The notes: generated by a model not told the origin, from the sequence alone. A stretch of DNA of 64,000 bases from Butyrivibrio sp. (GCA_015056575.1 SVGA01000007.1:106938-170937), one strand, 5' to 3'; positions 43,173-52,340 are shown, counted from the stretch's first letter. Program-made: numbers and translations.

Positions 43173-43202
43173 ATGATATAATGTGCAAAGACTTTAATCA
43201 AG
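43173..43202 (-). promoter_or_regulatory. Possible glgC promoter
   Basis: On the minus strand TTGATT and TATCAT are 17 bases apart, within the 95-base gap shared with the divergent glycosyltransferase gene. An overlapping TATAAT on the plus strand at 43177-43182 may serve that gene, but no good -35 accompanies it. Confidence 0.45.
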
Positions 43203-43223
43203 CACGAAAGGAGCGGATTTAAA

Positions 43224-44135
43224 GTGCTATCCGTTGTAATTCCCGCATATAATGAAGAAGAGATGATACCCACCACGGTATCCGTAATAGATAAAACCCT
43301 TAATGACGCCGGCATTTCCCATGAGCTGCTTTTTGTCAATGACGGCTCCAAGGATTCCACCTGGGAGGAGATCAGCGCTGCAGCAGCTTCCAATACCAAT
43401 GTAAAGGGCATATGTTTTTCCCGTAACTTTGGCAAGGAGTCAGCAATTTTTGCCGGTATCTCCGAGGCTAAGGGAGACTGCTGTGTTGTTATCGACTGTG
43501 ACCTTCAGCATCCCCCGGAGAAGATCGTTGAGATGTACAGGCTCTGGGAACAGGGCTATGAGATAGTGGAGGGCGTCAAGAGAAGCCGCGGAAGAGAGAG
43601 CGGGCTTCACAGATTTGCGGCAAAGAGCTTTTACAGCATCATGAGTGAGTCGGCAGGCTTTGATATGTCAAGGGCCTCGGATTTCAAGCTTATTGACAGA
43701 AAGGCCATGAATGTTCTTCTTAACATGAACGAGAAGAATGCCTTTTTCAGGGCTCTGTCTTCCTGGATCGGATTTAAGTCCGTACAGGTGGAGTATGACG
43801 TAAGAGAGAGGGAAGCCGGAGTCTCCAAGTGGAGCACCAAGTCCCTGATCAAATATGCGCTGACCAATATAGCATCCTTTTCATCTGCACCCATGCAGCT
43901 GGTGACCATCATGGGACTTATCGTCTTTGTGGTGGGCCTTGGAGCAACGGTGGAAGCCTTGGTTACCTTCTTTGAAGGCAAGGCTCAGGAAGGTTTCACC
44001 ACAGTCATTATCCTTCAGTGCTTCACAGGCTCTTTTATCATGCTGGGACTTGGAGTTATCGGGTTCTACATCTCCAAGATCTACGAGGAAGTGAAGGGGC
44101 GGCCCAGATACATAATCGACAAGACAACATACTAA
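43224..44135 (+). CDS. Membrane glycosyltransferase family 2 (GtrB/DPM1-like)
   Basis: A 303-residue GT2 enzyme. The N-terminal GT-A domain has VVIPAYNEEEMIPTTV, the DXD-like DCDLQHPPE and the acceptor-region RGRESGLHRFAAKSFYSIM. Two C-terminal membrane helices lie near 226-255 and 262-287. This layout is that of polyprenyl-phosphate glycosyltransferases that feed sugars to surface polymers. The start is GTG 43224 with AAAGGAG at 43207-43213. Its sugar donor is not readable. Confidence 0.9.
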   Translation: MLSVVIPAYNEEEMIPTTVSVIDKTLNDAGISHELLFVNDGSKDSTWEEISAAAASNTNVKGICFSRNFGKESAIFAGISEAKGDCCVVIDCDLQHPPEKIVEMYRLWEQGYEIVEGVKRSRGRESGLHRFAAKSFYSIMSESAGFDMSRASDFKLIDRKAMNVLLNMNEKNAFFRALSSWIGFKSVQVEYDVREREAGVSKWSTKSLIKYALTNIASFSSAPMQLVTIMGLIVFVVGLGATVEALVTFFEGKAQEGFTTVIILQCFTGSFIMLGLGVIGFYISKIYEEVKGRPRYIIDKTTY

Positions 44136-44312
44136 TGACCCAGGCCTGTGGCCGGCTTTCAATATACTAAAGATCCAAGCCGTCAAGGCCACAGGCCGGC
44201 TTTCAAAACCTAAAGATTCAAGCCGTCAAGGCCTGTGGCCGGCTTTCAAAACCTAAAAATCCAAGCCCGTCAAGGCCACAGGCCTTGACGGCTTCGGCTT
44301 ATCGCCGAATGC
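44134..44312. repeat. About four tandem 43-bp units with alternating GGCC(TGT/ACA)GGCC cores
   Basis: Units begin with AAGCCGTCAAGGCC at 44177 and 44220, and AAGCCCGTCAAGG at 44263; a partial unit starts the array near 44134. The spacing is exactly 43. The core alternates between GGCCTGTGGCC (44144, 44230) and GGCCACAGGCC (44187, 44274), which are reverse complements. The last unit folds with an inverted tail: GTCAAGGCC / GGCCTTGAC (44269-44289). The end, CTTCGGCTTATCGCCGAATGC, is the reverse complement of a sequence close to one in the 76-bp unit at 40.6 kb. Confidence 0.88.
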
Positions 44313-44320
44313 TTACAAAC

Positions 44321-44361
44321 AAAAAGGTGTCCTCTCGAGTGAACTCGGAGGATACCTTTTT
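44321..44361 (+). terminator. Terminator after the glycosyltransferase/repeat region
   Basis: A stem AAAAAGGT-TCCTC against GAGGA-ACCTTTTT with an inner GAGT/ACTC pair; the flanking A and T runs allow use in both directions. Confidence 0.8.
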
Positions 44362-44410
44362 GATTGTAAGCGCTTGGCTCATTATTGACGGAATTTTATA
44401 AAAAAATAAT

Positions 44411-44438
44411 TTGTTTAATCAATCCGATGGGGTAAAAT
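44411..44438 (+). promoter_or_regulatory. Possible promoter of the signalling cluster
   Basis: TTGTTT at 44411-44416 and TAAAAT at 44433-44438 with a 16-base spacer, 48 bases ahead of the EAL-HDOD gene. Confidence 0.5.
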
Positions 44439-44485
44439 ATAGATAAGTGGGAGTATGTCTTTGCAGTAGTTGAAAGGAGAATTTT

Positions 44486-45709
44486 ATGCTTGCTACTTTG
44501 ATACCTCTTTTTGATGACAAGATGACTGTTTGCGCATATTCTGTTTTTGCCCGCAAGGAGAATCTCTTTTTAAATCCCAGTCTTATGGGCGGAGCAAGAT
44601 TTGACGGCGCCGGAACCGTTAGCGAACTTGAGGTAGTTAGCAGTATGGGCGTTGCCACTTTGTCAGGGGGCAAGGAAGTATTTGTTCCCGTCAATCAATT
44701 TTCCATATTTTCAGAAATAGGTCTGCAGTGCACCGTTCCGGCAACTAAGGTCGTACTGCTGATGGATAATACAATTCTCGCAGAGGATAATTTCATTAAG
44801 AGGGTGAAGGAGCTCAAGGAGCAGGGCTATAAGCTGGCCATGAGAAAGCTTCCCATCTCCTGCTTTGAACCCTACAAGGAGATTCTTTCCCGTTGCGATT
44901 ACATACTTCTTGACCACATGAAGATCGATATTGCCAAGGCCAAGATATATTTCCAGTCCCGGTATCCGAATATCAAGCTCTGCGCCGTTAACGTGGACAC
45001 CAAAGAGCAGTACGACGAACTGGTTAAGGACGGCGGGTATGATCTCTATGAGGGAAGCTTCTTCAGGATGCCCATTATGAAATCCGAGACCGAAGTCAGC
45101 CCCCTTAAGGTTAACTACATCGAGCTTCTTAATGTGGTAAATGCTCCGGATTACGATCTGACCGACGCTGCGGATGTTATCGGAAAAGACCCTGCTCTTG
45201 TTATCTCACTTCTCGAAATAGTCAACAGGATGGCTCTTAACTCCGAGATCACATCCATAAGACACGCAGCAGCCATGCTTGGCCAGAAAGAATTAAAGAG
45301 ATGGATCAACACTGCGGTCACCAAGGAGCTGTGCGCCGACAAGCCAAGCGAGATTGTAAGGCTCGTTATGATAAGGGCAAAGTTTGCCGAGAATATCGCA
45401 AAAGACTTTGGACTGGCCATGCAGAGCCAGGAGCTGTTTATCATGGGGCTTTTCTCTGCCCTTGATATCATGCTGGATAAAACCATGGAAGAGGCTCTTG
45501 GTATGGTTCAGGTATCAAAGAACGTCAAAGATGCTCTCCTTGAAGAAAAAGGCGATTTTGCCAAAATCCTGTATTTCATAAAACGCTACGAGGACGCAGA
45601 CTGGACGGAAGTATCCAGGCTCATGGTCCTTGATGATCTGGATATGGACCACATTTACAACTCATATCTGGAGGCACTTAGATGGTATCGTGACCTTATC
45701 CCCGCATAA
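44486..45709 (+). CDS. Degenerate EAL + HDOD domain signalling protein
   Basis: A 407-residue cytoplasmic protein. The N-terminal half has the outline of an EAL domain (AYSVFARKENLF, KLAMRKLPISCF, YILLDHMKIDI, LYEGSFFRMPI) but lacks EAL and most metal ligands. The C-terminal half is an HDOD domain (LLNVVNAPDYDLTDAADVIGKDPALVISLLEIVNRMALN, GQKELKRWINTAV). The combination matches the YuxH group, in which the EAL part is inactive. A strong AAAGGAG precedes ATG 44486. It starts the cluster of related signalling genes that follow. Confidence 0.88.
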   Translation: MLATLIPLFDDKMTVCAYSVFARKENLFLNPSLMGGARFDGAGTVSELEVVSSMGVATLSGGKEVFVPVNQFSIFSEIGLQCTVPATKVVLLMDNTILAEDNFIKRVKELKEQGYKLAMRKLPISCFEPYKEILSRCDYILLDHMKIDIAKAKIYFQSRYPNIKLCAVNVDTKEQYDELVKDGGYDLYEGSFFRMPIMKSETEVSPLKVNYIELLNVVNAPDYDLTDAADVIGKDPALVISLLEIVNRMALNSEITSIRHAAAMLGQKELKRWINTAVTKELCADKPSEIVRLVMIRAKFAENIAKDFGLAMQSQELFIMGLFSALDIMLDKTMEEALGMVQVSKNVKDALLEEKGDFAKILYFIKRYEDADWTEVSRLMVLDDLDMDHIYNSYLEALRWYRDLIPA

Positions 45710-45741
45710 GGGATTTGCTTTTCTGCCCAGAGGTTTTACCT

Positions 45742-48700
45742 ATGATCGATGTTTCCGGAGTAGGCAGCGTAACATTTAACCTTGCAGCTATCATCGTTTC
45801 CGTCACGTGTCTTTTCTACACGCTGGTAATGAAAAAGAAGCTGAGGTTTCAGAATAAGTTATTTATTTCTTTTGTCGTAATTGTGATCCTGGACGCAGCT
45901 ACGGTTATTTCTGGTGAGTTTATACTAAACAGCGGACTGGCTTATGAGATAAAGAGCATATCTATCAATGTGCTTCACTTCCTGTACTTTTTGACCCACT
46001 TCGCCATTGCTCCCATGTTTGCCCTGTACATCGTCATGGTCTGCAATGTGTCCTACAGATTCTCAAGAACTGCACAGATCATTCTGGCAGTTCCTTTCTA
46101 TATTCTTGAGATCATTGTTCTTACAAATCCCTTTACCCATTTAGTTTACAGATACGACAGTGAACTGCGCTATCACAGGGGGCCCGGCGTTTACATCGCC
46201 TATCTCCAGGCTGCTTTTTATGTGCTTTTTGCCATTGTGGCTCTTTATCTGTACTGGAATATTCTTAAATACCTCAAAAAGGTAACTCTTATATATTTCT
46301 TTGTTGTAGTGATCGTGGGAACTCTCCTGCAGATGATCGTCACCCAGATCAACATAGAACTCCTATGCGAAGCCATTGCTCTGATGGGTCTGATGATAGT
46401 TATAGAAAATGATGAAGACAGGCTGGATCAACCCACCGAGGCTTACAACAGGAACGCCTTTATCAGGGACATCAGCAGCTATTTTAAGTACGGCAGACAG
46501 TTCTTTACCATATGCATAAGGATAACCAATGCGGATGTATATCGAAAGATCACGGGATATGAGGAATTTGAGGCTATACTTACGGATATCGTCGCTTACC
46601 TTGCCTCCTTCGATCCAAAGTTTGATGTCTACAGAGTTGGCTCTGACTGCTTTGTGCTGGTATGCCCGGAGATCACCCAGCCCGCAGCCGATATGATCTC
46701 GGAGAAAATCTATGGCAGATTCAAGTCCGAGTGGGAAAGAGATGAGAATAAGGTGCTTCTTAAGACCCTGGTGCTTCAGGCCTCCTCCCCGGATCAGTTT
46801 GGATCTCTTGAGTACCTTCTGTTCCTCTCCGACAGCACCATAGAGGAAGATTATGACCATGCACTTCGCCGCGACGACCTGGACTTCCTTCTAAGGCGTG
46901 CTGAGATTGAGAAGGCGGTTAAAAGAGGTATTGGCGGTGACAACTTCAGGGTAATGTTTGAACCCATCTATACCAAGAATGATCTTTCAATCTGCGCAGC
47001 CCAGGCAGTGCTTGAGTTTGAAGACAATGAACTTGGAAAGATAAAGGCCAAGGAATTTCTCCCCATTGCGGAGCAGACCGGCATCATCGAGGAGCTGGGC
47101 TGGTATACCATGGAGAACTCCATGTATTTCCTTGGGGGCGGCATCGCTGAGGAGATGGGACTGGAGTTCATCGAGATCGGACTTTCTTCGGTACAGCTGA
47201 TCAAAGCGGATTTCATATCCAGAGTTCGGGAACTTTTAAGCAAGTACGGTGTACGTCCTTCTCAGGTTGTTTTTGATATTTCCGAGACCGCCGCATCCAC
47301 TGAGCAGGACGTTCTTGGCAATGTAATGACAAAGCTTGAAGCCGACGGAATAAGGTTCTTTATTGATGAATACGGAACCGGTTTCTTTAACGTGCAGTCT
47401 GTATCCAACCTTTCCTTTGAAGGTGCCAAGGTGGATGCCTCACTGGTGGCACAGACAGGGGGAAGGCCTACCCAGAACAAGATCATCATGGAAAACCGCC
47501 TGAAGATAATGAATCAGATGGGTAAGATAATCCTTATCGATAAGGTTGATTCTCAGGAGAGGCTTGACAGTATCAATGGAGTAAAGGCTGACTATCTCAA
47601 GGGCCGGTATTTCTCGGACCCCATCACCAAGAACGAGTTCATCGCAATCCTTCGTGCAACCGAGCTTGCCAGGATGGAGGAGAGAAGAGCCAAGGCCGCC
47701 AGCGATGCCAAAAGTGCATTCCTTGCCAATATGTCTCATGAGATCAGAACCCCCATAAATGCGGTTCTTGGCATGAATGAGGTGATTCTTAGGGAGTGCA
47801 GGGATGAGAAGATCCTTGAATATGCCAGAAACATTGAGGGGGCGGGGAGAACTCTTTTGTCCCTTATCAACGATATCCTGGACTTCTCAAAGATCGAGGC
47901 GGGGAGCATGGAGATCAATGAGGCTGCCTATGACCTTGGCTCGGTTATAAACGATGTCTATAACATGGTGCACATCAAGGCTGAGCAGAAAAATCTGGAC
48001 CTTGTATTCGACATAGATGACGATCTGCCCTCTACTCTCTTTGGCGACGAGATGCGTCTTCGTCAGATCATGGTCAACGTCCTGAACAACGCTGTCAAAT
48101 ACACCACAGAGGGGTATGTGCGACTCAGGATCACAGGGAAAAGAAATTTCGACAACTCCATAGTCCTTAATATAATCGTCAAGGATACGGGCATCGGAAT
48201 AAAAGAAGAAGACAGGCAAAAACTCTTTGACAAGTTCAAGAGACTTGATATAGACAAGAACAAGACCGTGGAAGGAAGCGGTCTGGGACTTGCCATTACC
48301 AGCTCACTGCTGGATCTTATGGGAGGTAACATACAGGTGGAGAGCACCTACGGCGAAGGATCCACCTTCATCATGAACCTGCCTCAGAAGATCCTAAGCG
48401 ATGATCCTTTGGGAGATTTCACAACAAGGCTTTCACACACTGCCGCAGATCACAAGGAGTACAAGGAGAGGTTCACAGCTCCTGATGCAAAGATCCTTGT
48501 GGTGGACGATACCCCCATGAATCACGTGGTGATCAAAGAGCTTCTTAAGCAGACGCAGGTCAAAGTGGAATCCGCAAGAAGCGGCGCAGAGTGCCTTGAG
48601 AAGCAGCATAACGAAAAGTATGACATTATTTTCCTGGATTACAGAATGCCTGAGCTCGACGGGATCGAGACGCTGGCTCTTATGAAGAAGGATACGGATA

Positions 48701-49548
48701 GTCCCAACAGGGAGACACCCGTAATAGTCCTTACCGCAAATGCCATAACGGGAGCAAGGGAGAACTTTATAAGAGAGGGCTTCGATGATTACTTAAGTAA
48801 GCCCATCGAGAGCGACAAGCTGGAAGAGACCATGATAAAGTTCCTGCCGGGTGAAAAAGTGATACTTACATCGGATCCTGCAGAAGATGAAGAAGGAGAC
48901 CATACTCCTAAGCCTGCCGAGGGTGAGGACAGGCCCGGGTGGCTTGATGATCTGAAATGCATCGATGTGGAAGAAGGCCTTAAGAACTGCGGCAACGCCG
49001 ACAGCTATCTGGCTATTCTCAAGGTTTACTATGAGTCGGCGGACATGATCGAGAGCAATATAAAGGAAGCCTTTGATTCCGGAAACCTCAAGGATTATAC
49101 AAGTTATGTTCATTCTCTTAAGAGCACCAGCAGGACCATCGGGGCAAAAGAACTCTCGAAGATGGCGGAGATGCTGGAGAAAGCCGGAGTCGACAATGAC
49201 ACGGAAACCATTAGGGCCTGCCAGGAAGAGCTTCTCGGACTACATCTGGCGGTAAAGAAGTGTCTTTCCATGGTGCCAAAGATAGCAGGTGAGGCGGAGG
49301 GTCTGCAGGATGAATCTAAGAAGGAGGATATTACTCCTGCTCAGATGAAGGACGCCTATCAGACGATAATAGAGGTAAGCAGAAGTCTGGATTACGATAC
49401 ACTTACCTTTGTGCTGGACTCTGTTAAGAAATATCGCCTTCCGGAGGAAGATGAAAAAAGAATGCGGAGCATCGGAAACATGGCTTACAAGCTTCAGTGG
49501 GATCAGATCTCAAGCCTTGCATCCGAAGGCCTAAGCGCGCAGGAGTAA
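45742..49548 (+). CDS. Seven-helix hybrid sensor kinase with degenerate GGDEF and EAL modules, receiver and HPt
   Basis: A 1,268-residue membrane protein. About seven helices occupy residues 10-230. A GGDEF-like domain follows (GGDEF replaced by VGSDCFVLV), then an EAL-like domain (EAL replaced by QAV in CAAQAVLEF; FIDEYGTGF where DDFGTG is expected). The kinase module has H666 in SHEIRTPINAVLG and an ATPase domain (GTGIGIKEED, GSGLGLAI). A receiver follows with D966 (FLDYRMPELDG) and an HPt domain with H1124 (HSLKSTSRTIGA). The ATG at 45742 has AGAGG 8 bases upstream and is preferred over TTG 45715. It starts 32 bases after the EAL-HDOD gene. Confidence 0.88.
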   Translation: MIDVSGVGSVTFNLAAIIVSVTCLFYTLVMKKKLRFQNKLFISFVVIVILDAATVISGEFILNSGLAYEIKSISINVLHFLYFLTHFAIAPMFALYIVMVCNVSYRFSRTAQIILAVPFYILEIIVLTNPFTHLVYRYDSELRYHRGPGVYIAYLQAAFYVLFAIVALYLYWNILKYLKKVTLIYFFVVVIVGTLLQMIVTQINIELLCEAIALMGLMIVIENDEDRLDQPTEAYNRNAFIRDISSYFKYGRQFFTICIRITNADVYRKITGYEEFEAILTDIVAYLASFDPKFDVYRVGSDCFVLVCPEITQPAADMISEKIYGRFKSEWERDENKVLLKTLVLQASSPDQFGSLEYLLFLSDSTIEEDYDHALRRDDLDFLLRRAEIEKAVKRGIGGDNFRVMFEPIYTKNDLSICAAQAVLEFEDNELGKIKAKEFLPIAEQTGIIEELGWYTMENSMYFLGGGIAEEMGLEFIEIGLSSVQLIKADFISRVRELLSKYGVRPSQVVFDISETAASTEQDVLGNVMTKLEADGIRFFIDEYGTGFFNVQSVSNLSFEGAKVDASLVAQTGGRPTQNKIIMENRLKIMNQMGKIILIDKVDSQERLDSINGVKADYLKGRYFSDPITKNEFIAILRATELARMEERRAKAASDAKSAFLANMSHEIRTPINAVLGMNEVILRECRDEKILEYARNIEGAGRTLLSLINDILDFSKIEAGSMEINEAAYDLGSVINDVYNMVHIKAEQKNLDLVFDIDDDLPSTLFGDEMRLRQIMVNVLNNAVKYTTEGYVRLRITGKRNFDNSIVLNIIVKDTGIGIKEEDRQKLFDKFKRLDIDKNKTVEGSGLGLAITSSLLDLMGGNIQVESTYGEGSTFIMNLPQKILSDDPLGDFTTRLSHTAADHKEYKERFTAPDAKILVVDDTPMNHVVIKELLKQTQVKVESARSGAECLEKQHNEKYDIIFLDYRMPELDGIETLALMKKDTDSPNRETPVIVLTANAITGARENFIREGFDDYLSKPIESDKLEETMIKFLPGEKVILTSDPAEDEEGDHTPKPAEGEDRPGWLDDLKCIDVEEGLKNCGNADSYLAILKVYYESADMIESNIKEAFDSGNLKDYTSYVHSLKSTSRTIGAKELSKMAEMLEKAGVDNDTETIRACQEELLGLHLAVKKCLSMVPKIAGEAEGLQDESKKEDITPAQMKDAYQTIIEVSRSLDYDTLTFVLDSVKKYRLPEEDEKRMRSIGNMAYKLQWDQISSLASEGLSAQE

Positions 49549-49551
49549 ATT

Positions 49552-50313
49552 ATGTTTAATAAGAAAATCCTACTGGTAAGAAACGAGGAGACGTTTCTGG
49601 TGAATGCCATAAAGAATACGCTCAAGGATGCCAATTTCATTTTGGAGGAAGCAGATTTTACCGTGGCTTCACTGAATGCAAAATGGAAGGGCAGCTGCCT
49701 TATCCTGCTCTATACCGATACGGAGACGGACAAGCACAGTGATGCCATGGTATATCTCAAGGATCTGTGCATGTACGAGAACATGATCCTTATGGTCATA
49801 GGAGATAAGGACGCCTTTGAGTTTGTTCACAGATATGTGCCCAAGGAGGATGTTTCCTTTGAGATATCAAGGCCACTTGATATGTCAGATCTCATGAGCA
49901 AGATCATGATAGTTACCGATGATGAATATGAGCATCGCAGAAGGAAGAGCATTCTGATAGTTGACGACGATCTTACCTATCTTCAGATGGTAAGAGAGTG
50001 GCTTAAGGACACCTACCGTGTGGGTATGGCCAATTCCGGCACACAGGCTGTGGCCTGGCTTGCCACCAACAAGGCGGATCTTATCCTTCTTGATTATGAT
50101 ATGCCTGTACTTGACGGCCCGAAGGTAATGGAGATGCTAAAAAGCGAGTCTTTTTCCAATTCAACTCCCGTTATGTTCCTTACGGGAAAGAACGATCGAA
50201 AGAGCGTGACGGATGTTATCTCCCTTAAACCGGCAGATTATCTTTTGAAAACAATATCAAAGGATAAGCTTTTGGCAACACTGGAGAAATTTTTCAGGAA
50301 AAGCAAAGATTAA
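49552..50313 (+). CDS. Double-receiver protein (first receiver degenerate)
   Basis: A 253-residue protein. The first receiver-like half (1-125) starts KKILLVRNEET and has tyrosine where the phosphoacceptor aspartate is expected (CLILLYTDTETD), so it is probably not phosphorylated. The second half (about 139-250) is complete: VDDD acidic pocket, phosphoacceptor in LILLDYDMPVLDG, FLTGK and a conserved Lys in PADYLLK. No output domain follows, so it probably acts by protein contact or phosphotransfer. It starts 3 bases after the hybrid kinase stop; the kinase HPt domain is its likely partner. Confidence 0.88.
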   Translation: MFNKKILLVRNEETFLVNAIKNTLKDANFILEEADFTVASLNAKWKGSCLILLYTDTETDKHSDAMVYLKDLCMYENMILMVIGDKDAFEFVHRYVPKEDVSFEISRPLDMSDLMSKIMIVTDDEYEHRRRKSILIVDDDLTYLQMVREWLKDTYRVGMANSGTQAVAWLATNKADLILLDYDMPVLDGPKVMEMLKSESFSNSTPVMFLTGKNDRKSVTDVISLKPADYLLKTISKDKLLATLEKFFRKSKD

Positions 50314-50330
50314 GATTTCCGGAGAAAAAT

Positions 50331-52286
50331 ATGGTAAATGGAGGACCTGTGAGAGATCTGTCCTTTAGGATAGCTGCTGTGATGGTAAGCTTAACTTGTC
50401 TTTTCTATACGGCTGTGATGCGAACAGGCAAAAATCGAAGGCTTCGCAGTCGTCTTTTTGATGCTCTTATCATCATAACCCTCATCGGGTGTGTCACCAG
50501 CATCGGCTCCGAGATTGCAGTAGTTATTCACGCCTCCCGAAATGTGAGATTTTTTGTCAGTTACATCTGCAAATATCTGTATTATATGACGCATTTTCTT
50601 CTGATTCCCGTCTTTTGGGTATATATCATGATAGTGTGCGATGTGTATAACACCCTTGCAAAGCGCAGACTCATCTTTAAGCTTATTCCCGTCATAGCCA
50701 TCGAAATCATCATACTTTCCAACCCCTTTACCCGCCTTATCTTTAGCTGGGATGATAATTTTAGATATTACAGAGGACCTGCGATCTATATAGTGTATCT
50801 TGTAAGCGGAATATATCTTTTTTCCTGCTTTTATCTGCTTGCAAAATACTGGAACAGCATGCATATCATTCAGAAGGTGGCTCTGTTCTATTTTCTGGGT
50901 CTTGCGATTACAGGTACCATTGTGCAGATGCTTTTCCCTGACGTACAGTGCGAGCTCATGACAGAGGCCATGGGGTTTCTTGGAGTCATGATAATGATAG
51001 AAAACGAGGACAGCAGGAATGACTATAAGACCAGTGCCAGAAATAAGACAGCTCTTGTCCACGACTTAAAGAGCGCTCTTTTGGTCAAAAAAGAATTCAA
51101 CGTTATATGCGTTCGTGTAGTAAATGCGGAGGCCTACAGAAGGATAACCGGATATGAAAACTATGACCTGATCCTGACAAGGATAGCGGACTTTCTTATC
51201 GGCCTTGGAAACGAGTACGAGACCTACAGGACCACGGGAGGGCATTTCTTCCTGGTATGTCCCGAGGCAACTCAGGATGAGATCAGCAGCGTTCTTTTAA
51301 AGATCAGAGACAGGTTTGAGGATGCCTGGGACATCTCAAACGGTTCCATGAATATCAAGGTGAAGATCTTCTGCGTAAAATGCCCCGAGGAATTTGATAA
51401 TGTGGACGATATCCTGCTTTTATCGGAGGCGGATATAGATGAAACAGACAAGATCCTGTACCGGGGAGCCGATCTTGATTTCATCCTTCGAAGAATGGAG
51501 GTGGACAAAGCAATTGTCCGGGGGATCAACGAGGATAATTTCCGGGTGTTATACAGACCGGTATACCATAAGGCTTCAAGATCTATTGTTTCTGCGGAAG
51601 CGCTTTTGACTCTGAAGGACAGCGTACTGGGGGAGGTTCACTTCAGCGAGTTCAACGCTGCGGCCCAAAAATCCGATTTCAGTGTGGAACTTCAATACAG
51701 GATGACCGATGCCGCCATCAAATTCCTGAAGATGGGTCTTGAGCGAAGCAAGGAGGAAGGGGATATAAGAGTCCTGGCCATACATATAATCTCCGTTCAG
51801 GTGCTTAAGAACGACTTTGCCGGCAAGGTAAAAGAGCTGGTGGAGAAATATGAAGTCAATCCCCGCGATCTGGTCATTGATGTGAGCGATACCATAGTGA
51901 TGCAGGCTCCGGATGTTATAGATGTTGTGGAAGATCAGTTCCTTAAGATGGGTATCAACTTTTTCCTGATAAATGATGAAGCCGGTTTTCTTGGGCTTAA
52001 TCCCAGCAGCATGGAAAAATTCAAAGGGGTTGTCATAAATGTGGGAAGGCATTACCGGGGCATAATGGATGATAAGGTTGACATGATGCTAAGGAACAGA
52101 TGCGCTATGATCAAAGAGCTTGGAAAAGACCTGATATTTACCGGGATAGACACAAAAGAGCTGTACGAGAGAGTTAAGGATCTGCCGGCAGATCTTGTCA
52201 GCGGAGATTTCCTGTCGGGGAAGGTGAGCAAGAATGAACTTCAGGTAAAGTTCTGGCATAAAGAGGTATTCTACGACGGGGGTTAA
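50331..52286 (+). CDS. Seven-helix protein with degenerate GGDEF and EAL modules
   Basis: A 651-residue paralogue of the N-terminal half of the hybrid kinase; the shared sequences include VSLTCLFYT, SNPFTRLIF, YRGPAIYI, AYRRITGYEN and the VIENED-type end of helix 7. The GGDEF site reads TTGGHFFLVC. The EAL string itself survives (VSAEALLTL), but DDFGTG is FLINDEAGF and the E-T-E site is VIDVSDT, so I expect no phosphodiesterase activity. It ends the cluster. Start ATG 50331 follows GGAGAAAA. Possibly a nucleotide-binding or protein-binding receptor. Confidence 0.86.
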   Translation: MVNGGPVRDLSFRIAAVMVSLTCLFYTAVMRTGKNRRLRSRLFDALIIITLIGCVTSIGSEIAVVIHASRNVRFFVSYICKYLYYMTHFLLIPVFWVYIMIVCDVYNTLAKRRLIFKLIPVIAIEIIILSNPFTRLIFSWDDNFRYYRGPAIYIVYLVSGIYLFSCFYLLAKYWNSMHIIQKVALFYFLGLAITGTIVQMLFPDVQCELMTEAMGFLGVMIMIENEDSRNDYKTSARNKTALVHDLKSALLVKKEFNVICVRVVNAEAYRRITGYENYDLILTRIADFLIGLGNEYETYRTTGGHFFLVCPEATQDEISSVLLKIRDRFEDAWDISNGSMNIKVKIFCVKCPEEFDNVDDILLLSEADIDETDKILYRGADLDFILRRMEVDKAIVRGINEDNFRVLYRPVYHKASRSIVSAEALLTLKDSVLGEVHFSEFNAAAQKSDFSVELQYRMTDAAIKFLKMGLERSKEEGDIRVLAIHIISVQVLKNDFAGKVKELVEKYEVNPRDLVIDVSDTIVMQAPDVIDVVEDQFLKMGINFFLINDEAGFLGLNPSSMEKFKGVVINVGRHYRGIMDDKVDMMLRNRCAMIKELGKDLIFTGIDTKELYERVKDLPADLVSGDFLSGKVSKNELQVKFWHKEVFYDGG

Positions 52287-52323
52287 TGTGATTTATGCAA
52301 AATGCCCATAAAAAACCGCGAAA

Positions 52324-52340
52324 GTTGCGCTTGGTTGCGC
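52324..52340 (+). promoter_or_regulatory. Pair of GTTGCGC direct repeats, upstream copy
   Basis: GTTGCGC occurs at 52324-52330 and 52334-52340, ten bases apart. A TATACT at 52361-52366 lies 20 bases downstream, with no standard -35, as at activator-dependent promoters. A second pair occurs at 52491-52508. Confidence 0.5.

Noticed and set aside
45715..45741. TTG start for the hybrid kinase
   Set aside because: Too close to the preceding stop and lacking a spaced ribosome-binding site; ATG 45742 has AGAGG at 8 bases.
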